Below are positions 23,031-36,330 of a stretch of DNA of 64,000 nucleotides, in pieces. This stretch comes from Leptodactylus fallax (Eukaryota; Chordata; Amphibia; Anura; Leptodactylidae). The stretch's first letter is position 1; each line of letters starts with the position of its first letter. The notes under the pieces were generated by a model, which saw only the letters and a list, made by a program, of their open reading frames with translations, did no database searches and was not told the origin of the DNA. The stretch is from assembly GCA_947044405.1 (NCBI GenBank), contig CAMRHE010000170.1, positions 1-64,000 on the forward strand, written 5' to 3'. The position numbers were made by a program, and so were the translations under genes.

Positions 23031-24109
23031 TATATGTAGAAAATGATCAACCCAAAGTTATAAAATGTATAAATTTTACTGGCAAAAAATATGATAAAAA
23101 CACTTTGTGAGCAGACCTCCCCAATTGGGATATATCATATATCAATAGTGTATCAAGGTAATGTGCACCAAGAGAAGTAAAAATACATACTAGAGATTGT
23201 ATAGGCTCCCAAAACTATCCCCTACACTACACAAATGTGGGAAATAGAGATGAGCGAATTTACCAAAAATTTGATTAGACCAATTCTCCGAAGTTTCTAA
23301 AAAGATTTGCTTCGATCCAAATTAATTTGCGGCGAATATCATTAAAAAACAGCTATTTCCTGGCGTCCGAAAGTCTGTATAGTGGTGTAAAACACTGTGC
23401 CTTGCAGTAACATGCATAGAGAGCCTACTGTGGTAGTGAAACATTACTGTGAGTCAGTATGACACACACATGACAGGCGTTGCTCTTAGAACCACTGCAC
23501 ACTTCACTTATTTGGCCAGTTACAGGGCCAAAATTGACCAACTAACTCAAGTGTAAACTCAGCCTTACAGGTCGATGTTAGTGCCAGGTATAAAGAACCG
23601 TGCAGAGGCCCAAGATCCTACTGTAAAAGATCCTACGTGAAAGAGCACACTTCTTTTACACCGTCATCTGCTGATTTCAAATAGATATCTACAGAGTGGC
23701 AAAGTGACATAATGTGGAGGTAGCAGCAGTATGAGGAGGCCACAGAGTGGCAACGCGACATAATGTGGAGTTGGCAGCAGCATGAAGAGGCCATACAGTG
23801 ACCCAGTGGCAGCAGCATGAGGACTCCACACAGTAACCTGGTGACAGAGTGGGGAGGTGGGTGGCACAAACAGTACCCGCTGACAGTGGCTGTAAGAGGG
23901 AGCACTTGGCATCAGATGTGTGACATCAGGCGAGTGGCAGCATCAGAATAATAGCTGAGGCAGGTAGCCAGAACAAACCAGTCTCTTTTGTCAAGGTTTG
24001 GGTGAGGCAGCATGAATGATTTAATCTGATGCATCAGGCATTGGTGGGTGGAAATCCTGGCTGATCCACGCCTGATTCATCTTGACAAAGGTCAGTCTCT
24101 CCACATTTT

Positions 24110-25632
24110 CAGCTCCCCTCACCACAATGACTTCACCCCATTCACCCCATGTGGCTACTTCCCAACAGACCAGTAAATCCAGAAATCTGTCTTTATCTGA
24201 CCACAGTCTGACCTTCACACGGGCCCAGGTGAGGAAGGAGATGAAAAAGATCAAGGCGAGGAAAGCCGCAGGGCCAGATGACATCAGTGCAAGGCTAATT
24301 AAGACTTGTGGGGACCAGCTGTGTGGTATAATTACATATATGTATAATATGAGCCTGAGGCAGGAAATAGTCCCTGAATTATGGAAATCTTCTTGTGTGG
24401 TACCAGTTCCAAAGAAACCTCACCCTAAGGACCTCAACGACTACAGACCTGTAGCACTGACATCCCACTTGATGAAGATCTTCGAGAGATTGGTTCTCAC
24501 ACATCTTCGCCCTCTAGTGAGCCCCGCTATGGACCCTCTCCAGTTTGCTTATCGACCGGGCATTGGGGTAGATGATGCCATCATCCACCTTCTGCACAGG
24601 GCTCTGTCTCACCTGGAAAAACCAGGGAACACGGTGAGAATAATGTTCTTTGATTTCTCCAGTGCTTTTAACACCATACAGCCCAGGTTACTGAGAGACA
24701 AGCTGGGCCTTGCTGGAGTGGACCACCACCTCTCCAACTGGATCCTAGACTACCTCACAAATCGACCTCAATACGTGAGAGCCCAAGACTGTGTGTCAGG
24801 TACCGTGATCTGTAATACGGGGGCACCTCAGGGTACGGTTCTCGCCCCTTTTCTCTTCACACTGTACACTGCTGATTTTAGGTGCAACTCATCCAGCTGC
24901 TACCTACAGAAGTATTCTGACGACTCTGCAATAATAGGCCTCATCACAGACGATGATGACAGGGAGTACAGAGAACTGAACCGTTTTTTTGTGGACTGGT
25001 GCCACCAGAACCACCTGAAGATTAGCGCGGGGAAGACCAAGGAGATGGTGGTGGACTTCCGTAAAGGCAGATGCCCTCCAAAACCAGTGGACATCCTGGG
25101 GACGGGCATCGAGATTGTGAACACCTATAAGTACCTGGGTCTGCTCCTTAATAATAAGCTGGACTGGGCAGATCATATGGAGGCCCTGTACAGGAAGGGC
25201 CACAGCAGGCTCTACCTGCTTAGGAAGCTGAGAGCCTTTGGAATCCGGGGGGCACTTCTTAGGACTTTCTTCAACTCGGTAGTGGCATCAGCCATCTTCT
25301 TTGGAGTGGCCTGCTGGGGGAGCAGTATATCAACCAGGGACAGAAATAAACTTGACAAGCTGATTAGAAGGGCCAGCTCTGTCCTGGGGAGCCCACTGGA
25401 CCCAGTGCAGGTGGTGGGTGACAGAAGGATACTGTCCGTGGTGAGCTCCATGCGGGAGAATAACTCCCATCCCATGCATGAGACTGTGATTGCGCTGGGC
25501 AGTACTGTCAGTGACCGACTGCTCCACCCTAGGTGTGAGAAGGAGCGCTATCGGAAGTCTTTCCTCCCCACCGCAGTTAGGCTGTACAACCAACACCGAC
25601 CTAAGCGGAGATCATTACATACAGAGAACTGA
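24110..25632 (+). CDS. L2-like reverse transcriptase ORF2, C-terminal ~507 residues, uninterrupted
   Basis: An open frame without any stop runs from the truncation point to TGA at 25630-25632. Reverse transcriptase landmarks appear in order: KKIKARKAAGPDDISARL, LNDYRPVALTSHLMKIFERL, DPLQFAYRPGIGVDDAI, RIMFFDFSSAFNTIQP (catalytic Asp), GAPQGTVLAPFLFTLYTAD, and the catalytic box KYSDDSAII. Then come the thumb (HLKISAGKTKEMVVDFRK) and the C-terminal domain. The SDD variant in place of ADD is common in fish L2-type elements. The first nine residues of the open frame upstream come from antisense hAT sequence starting at a TTG. Without the endonuclease and 5' UTR it is not autonomous. It is probably a young insertion. 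Confidence 0.85.
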
Positions 25633-25840
25633 AATATCTCTCTGCCTGTTAACCCCCCCCCCCCCCCTCTGCTACGTCCTGTCTGTCTGTCTGCTATTAA
25701 TGTAATGCCTCTCACCTTGGAACATTCCTGTACATGTTGTATTTGTATTTGTATCTGCTTATCTTATCTTAGCTGCTGTAACACACTGAATTTCCCCACT
25801 GTGGGACTATTAAAGGACTATTATTATTATTATTATTATT
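24110..25840 (+). mobile_element. 5'-truncated L2-like LINE inserted in the hAT element
   Basis: The insert begins just upstream of the reverse transcriptase domain and ends in a (TTA)n tail after GAATTTCCCCACTGTGGGAC, a 3' end typical of L2-clade LINEs. ATTTT flanks both sides (24105-24109, 25841-25845). The hAT sequence resumes as GGACAGGTGAGTTCTC, so the insertion splits the hAT element just beyond the transposase C-terminus. It lacks most of the endonuclease and everything upstream. Confidence 0.85.
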
Positions 25841-25845
25841 ATTTT

Positions 25846-28800
25846 GGACAGGTGAGTTCTCTTTATGGGTAACTATGGCCCCCGCCTCACTAAACACGCG
25901 CTCTGATGCCACACTACTGGCTGGGCAGGACAATTTTTTCCAGTTGCGGCCACAAATCCAGTTTGGCTGCCTAGTAGTCCAGCAGATCTTCGATGACAGG
26001 TGGCAGGGTGAATTCTAAGTATGCCACCACCTGCTGCTTCAGGTTCTGCTCTGTGTCTAGCTGCTGATGATCAGTTTCTTCACTATGCGGGTGAAGAAAC
26101 TGCTGATCATCAACACTAGGCTGAGGCTGCTGCTGATGGAGCTGATACTGCTCTTGCCACCCCCACCCCCCACAGCTTGCCACCACCCCCCCCCCCCCAC
26201 CCACCGTCGGACCTGCGAGAGGATGGACGATGGCGCACATAGGCAGTAGCCAACTTGCTACAGAGGATGTCTCTGTAGTAGTTCAGTTTGTTCTCCCTCT
26301 CAGCGGGTGTAAAAAAAAAAAAAAAAAGGCCCACATTTTTTACCTGTAGCAAGGGTCTAACATGGTGGAGAGCTAGTAGCCATCCCTCTGCCAAATGGTG
26401 ACAATTCGGCTATCACTACGCAAGCGAGAATGCATCGGGCCATTTGCACAAGTGACTCGGAGGGATTCCCTGCATCCATCTCCACTGCATACTGCCACGG
26501 TGTCTCTGGGTCATCTGCCTAGTCTTCCTCTTGCTCTTCCAGCTGCTACTGCTCCACCTCTCCTGTCACCCATGTGGAAAAACCACCCATTTCGCTACAC
26601 ATTTCTTGTGCTCCAATGTCCACCTCCTCCTCCTCCAGTTCAGCCCCCACAGGGCTCATGTGGCTGTGAGATGTAGGCTCCACGTCTCCAGTCCCCAGAC
26701 CAGCCAGATTTACAAGCATCTTTTCCAGGATATGAATCAGTGGAATGACGTTCATCCCGTAGTCCTGGTGAATGACTAATAAAGTGGCCTCCTCCACGGC
26801 AGGTGTCATGAGCTGCCACTGGCTAACGTTAAAGTTACACAGGGGAGTACCTCTGTCCGCTTGGATCATAAAGAAAGCGTTTATGGCCTCTCTCTGTTTG
26901 TAGAGTTGGTCCAACATATGGAGGGTTGAATTCCAACAGGTGGGAACATCGCATATCAGCCTATGTTGTGGGAGGCCGTTATGCCACTGCAGCTCAAGGA
27001 GGGTGTGCTTGGCGGTGTACGAGTGGCTGAAGTGCATGCAAAGTTTCCATGCCATTTTTAGGATGTCTTGCAGATAGGTGGAACACTTAAGGAAACGCTT
27101 GACAACCAGATTGAACAGGTGCGCCATGCAGGGCTCAACCCTCTTTGACCCAGTGCTGACATGTTCTTCCCGTTGTCGGTCACCATGGTTCCGATTTCAA
27201 GTGGTCTTGAAGAAAGCCAGGATTTGAATTCTTGATTGAGGACACGGAGCAGTTCCTCCCCTGTCTGACTTTGTTTGCCCAGGCAAACGAGGTGTAGAAC
27301 AGTGTGACACCGCTGTGCCCTGCACATGTGGTATGCTGGAGGAGCACTGTGAATCGCCGTGGAGGCTGAGGACACAGTGGAGGATGAGACTGACATTGTT
27401 GCAGGACCAACGGCGTGAGAATGTGGAGGCGGAAGCTGTGTCACCTGTCCAAGAAGCTGGTGTGTCTGGGCAGGAACCACATTAACCCAGGGGGCCGTAA
27501 AGGACATATATTGTCCATAGTTACAGCTCCACACATCGGCGCTGCCGTCCACTTTGGCAGACACCGACAGGCTCAAGGACTGGCCCACCTTCTCTTCTAC
27601 ATATTTGTGCAGGGCTGGTATTGCCTTTTTGGCAAAGAAATGACGGCTTGGGACTCTGCACCTCAGCTCGGTACAAGCCATCAGTTCACTGAAAGGTGCA
27701 CAGTCCACCAATTGGAAAGGGAGGGACTGCAGCACCAGCAACTTGGACAGGAGCACATTCAGCTTCTGCACCGCTGGATGAGTGCACGCATACTGTTGTC
27801 TCGAAATCGCTTTGGTGATGGATTGCTGATGCAATGACTGACTAGGAGGAGGAGCAGGAGCCTCACGACCAGCAGATGATGGGAAGGACACACAGCTTTC
27901 TTCGGCTGAGTTGGTGGATCCTTGACTGGCTGAAATGGGGGCGCGTGCCACTGGGTGATACAGCGGTTGTTGCGGCGGGCTGGACAACCACATTGGAGCC
28001 ACGGTTCTCCCAGGTCACTTTACGATGACACTGCATATGTTGACGCAGGGTTGTGGTGCCAACATTGGCATCCTGGCCACGCTTCACCTTCTGCCCACTG
28101 ATTTAACATATAGCCATGTTGACCTCCCCTGGCGGCTTTACAAAAAACTGCCACACCGCCGTGTAGGTGATGTTACCCCCAACACTCAAGACTAACTGAC
28201 TGCTACCGCCACTGCCTCCGTGAATCCCTGCATCACTGCTTTCTGGGCAGGTAGGCTCCTGCGAAGCAGATGGTCTACCCTGGGCACGTTTGGTTCCCGA
28301 CCTCTCACTGCTGTCACCCTGCTGACTCCACCGCTGCCTCATGCGCAAGCTACCACCCTCTTCTCCGGATGATGATGAAGCCCCTTCATCACCCAGCTCC
28401 CAATTGAGATCGGCTACATCGTCATCCACTACTGTCTGCAGGTCATTGACGTCCTCCTCAATGGTCTCTAAGCCAGGACCCTGACCGCTTGCAACACCAG
28501 CTCTCACGCCACTCTCCTCATCACTCCTTGCCCGCCTACCGCAGGAAGCGGCGGATGTCTCCTCCACATCTTGGCTGGGCACTAGCTGCTGACTGTCCTC
28601 TAGTAGCTCCTTTTCACTATATAGTGGGGATCTGAGCCCACAGCATAGAGTACTTCTCTGGCTGAGGGAACAGAAAATGACAGAGGCAGGTTGAGGACAT
28701 GAGAGGGCACAGGGCCTGCTCCCGGGCCATGTCTGACAAACCCACCGACTCTTGGCTGGGGGTGTCTGCGACCTACTCTGTTGCGACCTGTGCCTGCGCC

Positions 28801-28860
28801 AGAAACATTTAGGCCTGTGCCCCTCCCCTGTGCATGGCCTTTCGCTTCTCTGTCTGACAT
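25846..28860 (-). pseudogene. BED-finger hAT transposase, degraded
   Basis: Reading leftward, 28860-28600 is a candidate N-terminal piece (MSDREAKGHAQGRGTG). 28582-28103 is an acidic low-complexity region leading into a BED zinc finger (AVWQFFVK, then MAIC, then LRQHMQCH) whose second cysteine is lost at a TAA stop. 28002-27058 is the catalytic core (LPFQLVDCAPFSELMA, VSAKVDGSADVWSC, EIGTMVTDNGKNMSAL). 27127-26546 contains the MAHLFNLVVKRFL and DVPTCWNSTLHMLDQL motifs. The C-terminal dimerisation region near 25860-25930 encodes SSVASERVFSEAGAIVTHK in another frame. At least four frameshifts or stops prevent function. hAT transposases excise and insert by a hairpin mechanism. Confidence 0.85.
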
Positions 28861-30185
28861 ATTGTTAGATCAAAAAAGTAATTGAAAAGGAAATTAATAC
28901 AGGGCGAATAAGCCCCTTATTGTTTCCCTAATAAACACCTTTAAAAAGGTGTTATAACAGATTACTAAAGAGATTATAAGAATTATGTTTTTTTTGCACT
29001 ACTGCACTGCAAAAGGCTTGTAATGTTCTACCTTGAACACCCAGGTATGATCTATTGCAAACCTTGGCAGTGAGCGCTGCAATGTGTAGTACGATTGTTG
29101 CTATTACCGATGCTGCAACCACCCCAAATGAACCCTGTTCTGCTTCAATACTCTTCTGTAAATTCCTAACTATCCTTTCCCTACACTTCTAATGGTCTTT
29201 CCCTGAACTTCTAGTAGTTTTGAATTGTTTTCTACCACTTTCCCTAGCGCCTGCTGAAGTCTCTCCCTGCACTAAATACGATGTGAAATGACTGAACCTA
29301 AAATGGCAGAGGGTATTTATAGGGCTGTAACATCACAGGGCTGGCTGCTGATTAGCTGCACGCATGGCATTGTGGGCGATTCAGCGTTCCCATAATCCCT
29401 TGCCCGTTGTGTTAACATGTGCAGCAGCCATTTTATGAAACAAAATGTGATTCAAAACATTGAAGCGCGAGGAAATCCGGAATCGAGGAGAATCGAATTC
29501 AACTTCGTCAGCTTCGATTCGCTCATCTCTACTGGGTAACAAAGTGCAAAAAGTGAATAGGCACCTAAAAAACAAAAACATAGACCGACAACAGGTCAAT
29601 CATTTTAAGATATAGTGCATATACCCAAATATTCTCACACAAAGAAAAAAATAATGTTATGATGATACCAACATCACAAATAAGTTAAAAGTAACATACT
29701 ACTATATAACAAGGCCTCCCCACCAAGTATACAATTGTGAATTAGCTATGATCCGAGAGTCAGCACTTAAGATAGCAACAAGGTGTACATAAGTAGAAAA
29801 GGCAATTACCATTCACATGTAGTCTCAAGTAAGTAGGGTTTAAGCCCACATCTCCACACGTATGGCCTGTCACGGGGATTCATCAGGGGTATAGATAAGC
29901 CAAGAAAGTACTGTCCTTTATATAGCAAAATAGTAATGATAACGGTGGGTGAACACCTGCATGAGGGTAGACACGCTAACTTCTGGTTGTTTCTACAACT
30001 AGTATAATGCACCTGTGCCGACAATTACATGAAGCACAAGAGCTATACTGGCCGAAGGAAACTATAAAGTATGCACATGTGTGAGATCGCAATAAAAATG
30101 CTAGAGAGAGCTAGTATTAAATTGGTCATACAATCACAATATGTATTAAATATATTGACACCAATTTGCTACTCTGTATCGTACA

Positions 30186-31025
30186 AAACAAACAAATTTG
30201 AGTGAAAATTGTAAAAAAAAAAAAAAAAAAAAGAAGTTTGAGTGACTTATGGAAGTGGTAAAATATTATAAGAGAATAGGAGGGATATAAACAAGCGCCC
30301 AATGCACTACACATCAATATACTAATTTTTTTTTAAAATTATTATTATTTTGTTCACTTATAGGTCTCTTGATTATAAAAGTTCATAATTTTCACTCATT
30401 TTTTTGTTTTTTTTACCCCCTCAAATTGTATAACAATTTTACACATTCTTATTAAGGTTTACCATCTTATTTTTGAATGATTTGGGCCATCCTGTTTCGT
30501 TTGAATCCAGTGATCAAATTGAAGCTCTTATATATCAGCTTAAGGAAGAAGTGCTCCTCTTGCATCTACCCATCCTGTGTCATATGGAGGGCTTTGGTGC
30601 ATAATCATCAATCCCATTGGATGATGTATTACTTCTGTGCACCTCTTTACAGCATATCTTGTCCTTGAGATATTTTTCATTTGAGATACCTCCAAATTTA
30701 AACTGGAATATTATGAGATGGACCTGATACGTTTCAAGTCATAAATGAAGAAAACTTATAACCCTATTCCATCTGGATGATGGGATTGTGTGTTAATGTC
30801 CCTTGAAAAACTCCAGTTCTAGAAAGTGTGGACTGAGCCATATACAGACTTTGTGGACCCTTTTTGAATTTATTTGATTTATGTTGGTATTTTATTATGT
30901 TGTTTGGGTTATTTAGAAGTTTATTTTAGCGAAAAAATAATCCCTAGAATCTATATATCATGTGTTATTCAATTTGGGGGTCTGTCTGCACGAGGGTAGT
31001 TTTTTACTATGCACCTTATCTCTAA
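30186..31025. other. unannotated AT-rich sequence
   Basis: No gene or bounded element recognised. An A-run lies at 30213-30232 and several short open frames look like chance. Confidence 0.5.
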
Positions 31026-31219
31026 ATTGCAAAAGTATTCATACCCCTTGAACTTTCACACATTTTGTCACTTTACAACCACAAACTTAAATGTATTTTA
31101 TTGAGATTTTAAGTGATAGACCAACATAAACAAGCATATAATTGAGAAGTGGAACGAAAACGATACATGGTTTTCAAAATTTTAATCAAATAAAAATCTT
31201 AAGAGTGTGATGTGCAAAG
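31026..31219 (+). repeat. solo terminal fragment of Tc1 family E
   Basis: The segment matches the terminal arm of the element at 2369-3945: TTGCAAAAGTATTCATACCC, TTGTCACTTTACAACCACAA, CGATACATGGTTTTCAAAAT and GAGTGTGATGTGCAAAG. No transposase or opposite end follows. An inverted pair (GGAGCCAGCTGGTAC against GTACCGGCTGGCACC) lies directly downstream at 31226-31266. Confidence 0.75.
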
Positions 31220-31315
31220 AGGAGGAGCCAGCTGGTACTGGTCAAAGTTTGTACCGGCTGGCACCTCCATAGAGTGATCTACCGCCATATAATATGGAAT
31301 GCAAATGCGCAATCC

Positions 31316-31425
31316 AGATTATACTGTACAGCGGACACTATGGAGCATCATACCCTGCAGGGGCCACTATGGAGCGTATTATACCGAGCGGGGTCCACTG
31401 TGGAGCAGATTATACTGTGCATGTA
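31316..31425. repeat. ~32-bp minisatellite fragment
   Basis: Three imperfect tandem units of the type GGGGCCACTATGGAGCGTAT plus TATACCGAGC. It belongs to the same family as 16216-16312. Confidence 0.6.
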
Positions 31426-31437
31426 TGTGTGTATATA

Positions 31438-33045
<1,608 letters not shown>

Positions 33046-33047
33046 TA

Positions 33048-33480
33048 TATTTACCAAATGCCAAAAAAGCATGAAGAATTGATTATTGCTTGAAGTTTTC
33101 TCTGTGTGACTGTAATAATGATATACGGAGGTGATTACAATATGACAACTAAAGGAGAAGGTTATTGAGTGTGTGAGAACTAGGAGTCTAATGATTGCTG
33201 ATGAAGGGCGGGCTAGCTAGGGAAACAGGGAGGGGGGTGTGTGAGAGGGAGGGGGAGGGAGTGAGAGAGGGAGGGAGGGAGTGTGAGTAAGCTCGTGCAA
33301 TGCATCATGGAAGTTGTAGGATAAAAGCACATGTAAACATACGCAGAAGATGCCAGGAGCTCACACAGAACCACAGAAATCACTCAAAACACTGCTAAAG
33401 GTATTTGGGTGCACTTAACCTATTAATTGCACTACTAGACCTTTTTTGAAAAACAATTTTTTTTTGCCCGGAAAACCACT
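33048..33480. other. GA-rich tract and right half of a TTAA-type MITE
   Basis: A purine-rich simple repeat (GGGAGGGAGTGAGAGAGGG type) spans 33226-33290. From about 33400 the text resembles the right end of a TTAA foldback MITE, finishing TTGCCCGGAAAACCACTGTAA. Its final tetranucleotide is also the left boundary of the piggyBac element. Confidence 0.45.
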
Positions 33481-33692
33481 GTAACCCCTTAACGACATTG
33501 GACGTACTATTACGTCCTGGGCGCTAGGGACTTCGCGCAACAGGGCGAAATAGTACGCCCTGTCCTTAAGAGTTTATGACAGCAGACAATCTTCTTCCTC
33601 GCAAACAGCGGGGTTTAACCACGTGAATGGCTGCAATTGGCCAATCGATTCAGATGATATCCAATGATCTGTGCCGGCAAGTTTCTGGATAA

Positions 33693-34791
33693 GTGACAGT
33701 GATTGGTGCTATACATAGCAATGCACAGTGCCCGCCCCAAGATGCCCCAAATTTTGACCGCCTACACAAAGTTAGGTCAGTCATTGACCACTTTACTGCC
33801 AAATTTGCAGTCTCCTATATCCCTGATCAGAACATTGTAATTGATAAGCCCCTGATCAGTTTCAAAGGGAGGCTAAAATTCTGCCAATACCTGTACAGTA
33901 AGAGGGAACAGTATGGCATTAAAATGTGTAAACTGTGCGAGAGCAGCTCAGGGTGCACCTATAAGTTTAGGGTTTATGAAGGAAGAGACAAGGATTGAGC
34001 CCCCAGAATGCCCCCCCAATCTTAGGAGTTAGTGGGAAAATAGTGCGGGGTTTGCTGCACCCACTGCTGGACAAGGGTTAATCACTTATATGTGGATAAC
34101 TTGTACCCAGCATCCCAACTGTTTAGGTGTCTCAGTTCCAGAGGAACTGCAGCTTGTGGGACAGTGCGCAGAAATCAAAGAGGCCTCCCTAGGGCACATA
34201 TTGCGCAGTGCCTCACAAGAGATGAGAGTAGGGCCATCTGCAATAAAAATATGCTGCTGGTATAAGGACAAGAGGGATGTCCTTGTACTGACCACAATTC
34301 ATGGCAGCGGCAGCACCCTTGTCCCTCTGCGTGGCACCAGTACCACTACCCCCAAGCCAGATTGCATCCTGGCATACAATGAATACATGGGAGGGGTTGA
34401 TCTATCTGATCAAATCCTGAAGCTATACAGTGACATGCAGAAAACAAGAGTGTGGTACAAAAAGCTGGTCGTGCACATCGTGAAGATCGCAATGTATAAT
34501 GCTTACGTGCTATCACGATGTGCAGGCCATACAGGAACTTTCCTTGAGTTTCAGGAAGCACTTATCAAGACCCTGATATTTGGGGACCTAGAAGTGCCAG
34601 GCCCCAGTACTTCTGGAACTGAAGGTTCCCATACTTTAGCAGAGCAACATTTTCCCAGTGAAGTCCCCCCAAACTGCAAAGAAAGGGAAGAGCCAAAAAA
34701 AGTGCAGAGTGTGTTCCAAAAGAGGAATAAGGAAAGACACCTGCCCTGAAAAACCTGGCCTGTGCATGAAGAGGTGCTTCAGATTGTAGCA
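33693..34791 (+). pseudogene. piggyBac transposase, C-terminal half, frameshifted
   Basis: The frame 33693-33998 encodes FDRLHKVRSVIDHFTAKF and the first catalytic segment NIVIDKPLISFKGRLKF. Near 34080 another frame reads HLYVDNLYPASQLFRC, the second Asp segment. The frame 34090-34749 contains KDKRDVLVLTTIHGSG and the third segment YNEYMGGVDLSDQI. The cysteine-rich C-terminal zinc domain follows in a shifted frame at 34710-34791 (KCRVCSKRGIRKDTCP, PGLCMKRCFRL, stop). The N-terminal half is missing, since only ~210 bases separate the left end from the first motif. All three catalytic Asp remain but cannot be joined in one frame. Confidence 0.85.
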
Positions 34792-34924
34792 CACTTTCAT
34801 GGATTATTAATTTTAGAATTTATTTTCCATGGAATATCACCTCCTTATACAGTCATGTACTCTGCACAGATTTACCCTTCATCCCCTGTTATGCAGTAAT
34901 TTCTGAAAAATAAATTGTCATACA

Positions 34925-36330
34925 AGTGGCGTCCAAATGTTTGCTATACCCCTTGATAAATTTTTTTAAGGGGTGTAATTTAACACTGAAGTCATTTGCC
35001 AGGAATTTCCACTGTTCTGGCACTTCAGGGGCTCAGCACATGCGACATTGTACCTGAAAACTATTACAGCAAAATCTGCCCTCTAAATATTGCTCTCTCC
35101 CACTGTGTGACCATACAGCAGTTTACACCCGCATGTGGGGCATTTCTTTAGTTGGGAGAAATTGCTTAAAAAAAATAATGGATGCCTTTTCCCCTTTAAC
35201 CCCTTGTGAAGATGAAAAATTTGGGGCTAAAGTGACATTTTATTATAAAAAAAAAAAAAAAAAAAAAAATAGTAATTTTTCGTTTTTCCATCCCAATGGT
35301 TAAAAATTCTGTGAAACTCCTATAGGGTCAAAGTATTCACTATACCCCTTGATAAATTCCTTAAGGGGTCTAGTTTCCAAAATGGGGTCATTGGGGGGAG
35401 GGGTTCCACTGTTCTGGCACTTCAGGGGCTCTCCGAATGCAACATGGTGCATGAAAGATTTCAGCAAATTCTGCCCTTCAAAATCCCAATAGCGCTCCTT
35501 TCGTTCTGGACCATACAGTGTGCGCATACATCACTTTACATCCACATGTGGGGCATTTCTCTAGTTGGGAGAAAATGCTTAAATTGTGGGGTGCATTTTC
35601 TCTTTTAACCCCTTGTGAAAATGCAAAAATTGGAGTTAAAGCAATATTTTATAGAAAAAAAAAAAAAAATGTTGCTTTCCCTTTTCCTGGCTCAATTCTG
35701 TGAAACTCCTGTAGGGACAAAGTGCTCACTATACCCCTTGATTAATTCCTTGAGTGGTGTAGTTTCCAAAATGGGGTCAAATTTTGGAGGTTTCCACTGT
35801 TTTGGCACCTGGGGGCTCTGCAAAAGGGACATGTTGCCTGAAAACTATTCTAGCAAAATCTAGCCTTCAAAGTCCAATTTAGTCCTCCGTCTGTTCTGAA
35901 CACTTTCGTATGCACGTACATCAGGGTGCAATTTTCCTTTAACCACTTGTGAAGATGAAAAATTTGGGGCTAAAGTGACATTTTATTATTTAAAAAAAAT
36001 ATATATTTTTTTTTCATTTTCGCATCTCAATGGTAAAAAAAAAAAAAAAAAAAAATCTGTGAAACTCCTGTAAGGACAAAGTGCTCACTCTACCCCTTGA
36101 TAAATTCCTTGAGGGGTCTGGTTTCCAAAATGGGGTCTCCAAATGCAACATGGTGCCTGAAACAGATTCCAGCAAAGTTTGCCCTCCAAATCCCAATAGC
36201 GTTGCTTCTGTTCTTTACCCTACCGTGTACCCATACATCAGTTTACATCCTCATGTGGGATAATTTCACACTCAGGACAAAGTGCATTACAGATTGTGGA
36301 ATGCATTTTCTCTTTTAAACCCCTAGAAAA
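34925..36330 (+). repeat. tandem repeat, ~360-396-bp unit, inside the piggyBac element
   Basis: The marker TACCCCTTGATAAAT recurs at about 34947, 35343, 35732 and 36091, giving spacings of 396, 389 and 359. Each unit also carries CCACTGTTCTGGCACTTCAG-like text, a GTGGGGCATTTCT segment and an A-run preceded by AAAAATTTGGGGCTAAAG. A-runs of 13-21 bases vary between units. No coding frame. Confidence 0.85.

Larger units (their letters stand above)
23245..29531 (-). mobile_element. hAT transposon with 8-bp target duplication
   Basis: Terminal inverted repeats TAGAGATGAGCGAA (left, 23245) and TAGAGATGAGCGAATCGA (right end, reverse complement) bound 6287 bp, of which about 1.73 kb is a later L2 insertion. 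The flanks GTGGGAAA and CTGGGTAA differ at two positions. The unoccupied repeat R copy reads GTGGGTAA at this site, confirming an 8-bp duplication. The BED-finger hAT transposase runs on the minus strand. Decay is moderate. Confidence 0.9.
21426..30185 (-). repeat. interspersed repeat R, copy 2, split by a Tc1 and a hAT element
   Basis: Three pieces (about 21426-21470, 23031-23244 and 29532-30185) align in order with the reverse complement of 37355-38200. Shared landmarks include GCAAGCAACAAGAAAAAA, GTAGAAAATGATCAACCC, AAAGTGCAAAAAGTGAATAG and GTACATAAGTAGAAAAGGCA. Copy 1 has neither insertion. The repeat carries a GATGAA(T/G)CC-type box but no coding frame; its class is unknown. Confidence 0.75.

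Noticed and set aside
25846..28860. Domesticated ZBED-type host gene
   Set aside because: Frames are broken repeatedly, one zinc-finger cysteine is lost at a stop, and the sequence sits between hAT ends with a target duplication.
33693..34791. Domesticated piggyBac-derived (PGBD) host gene
   Set aside because: Catalytic segments lie in different frames, the N-terminal half is missing and transposon ends flank it.
34925..36330. CRISPR-like or satellite array
   Set aside because: The units are ~390 bp, imperfect, and enclosed by piggyBac ends in a vertebrate genome; there are no short direct repeats with unique spacers.
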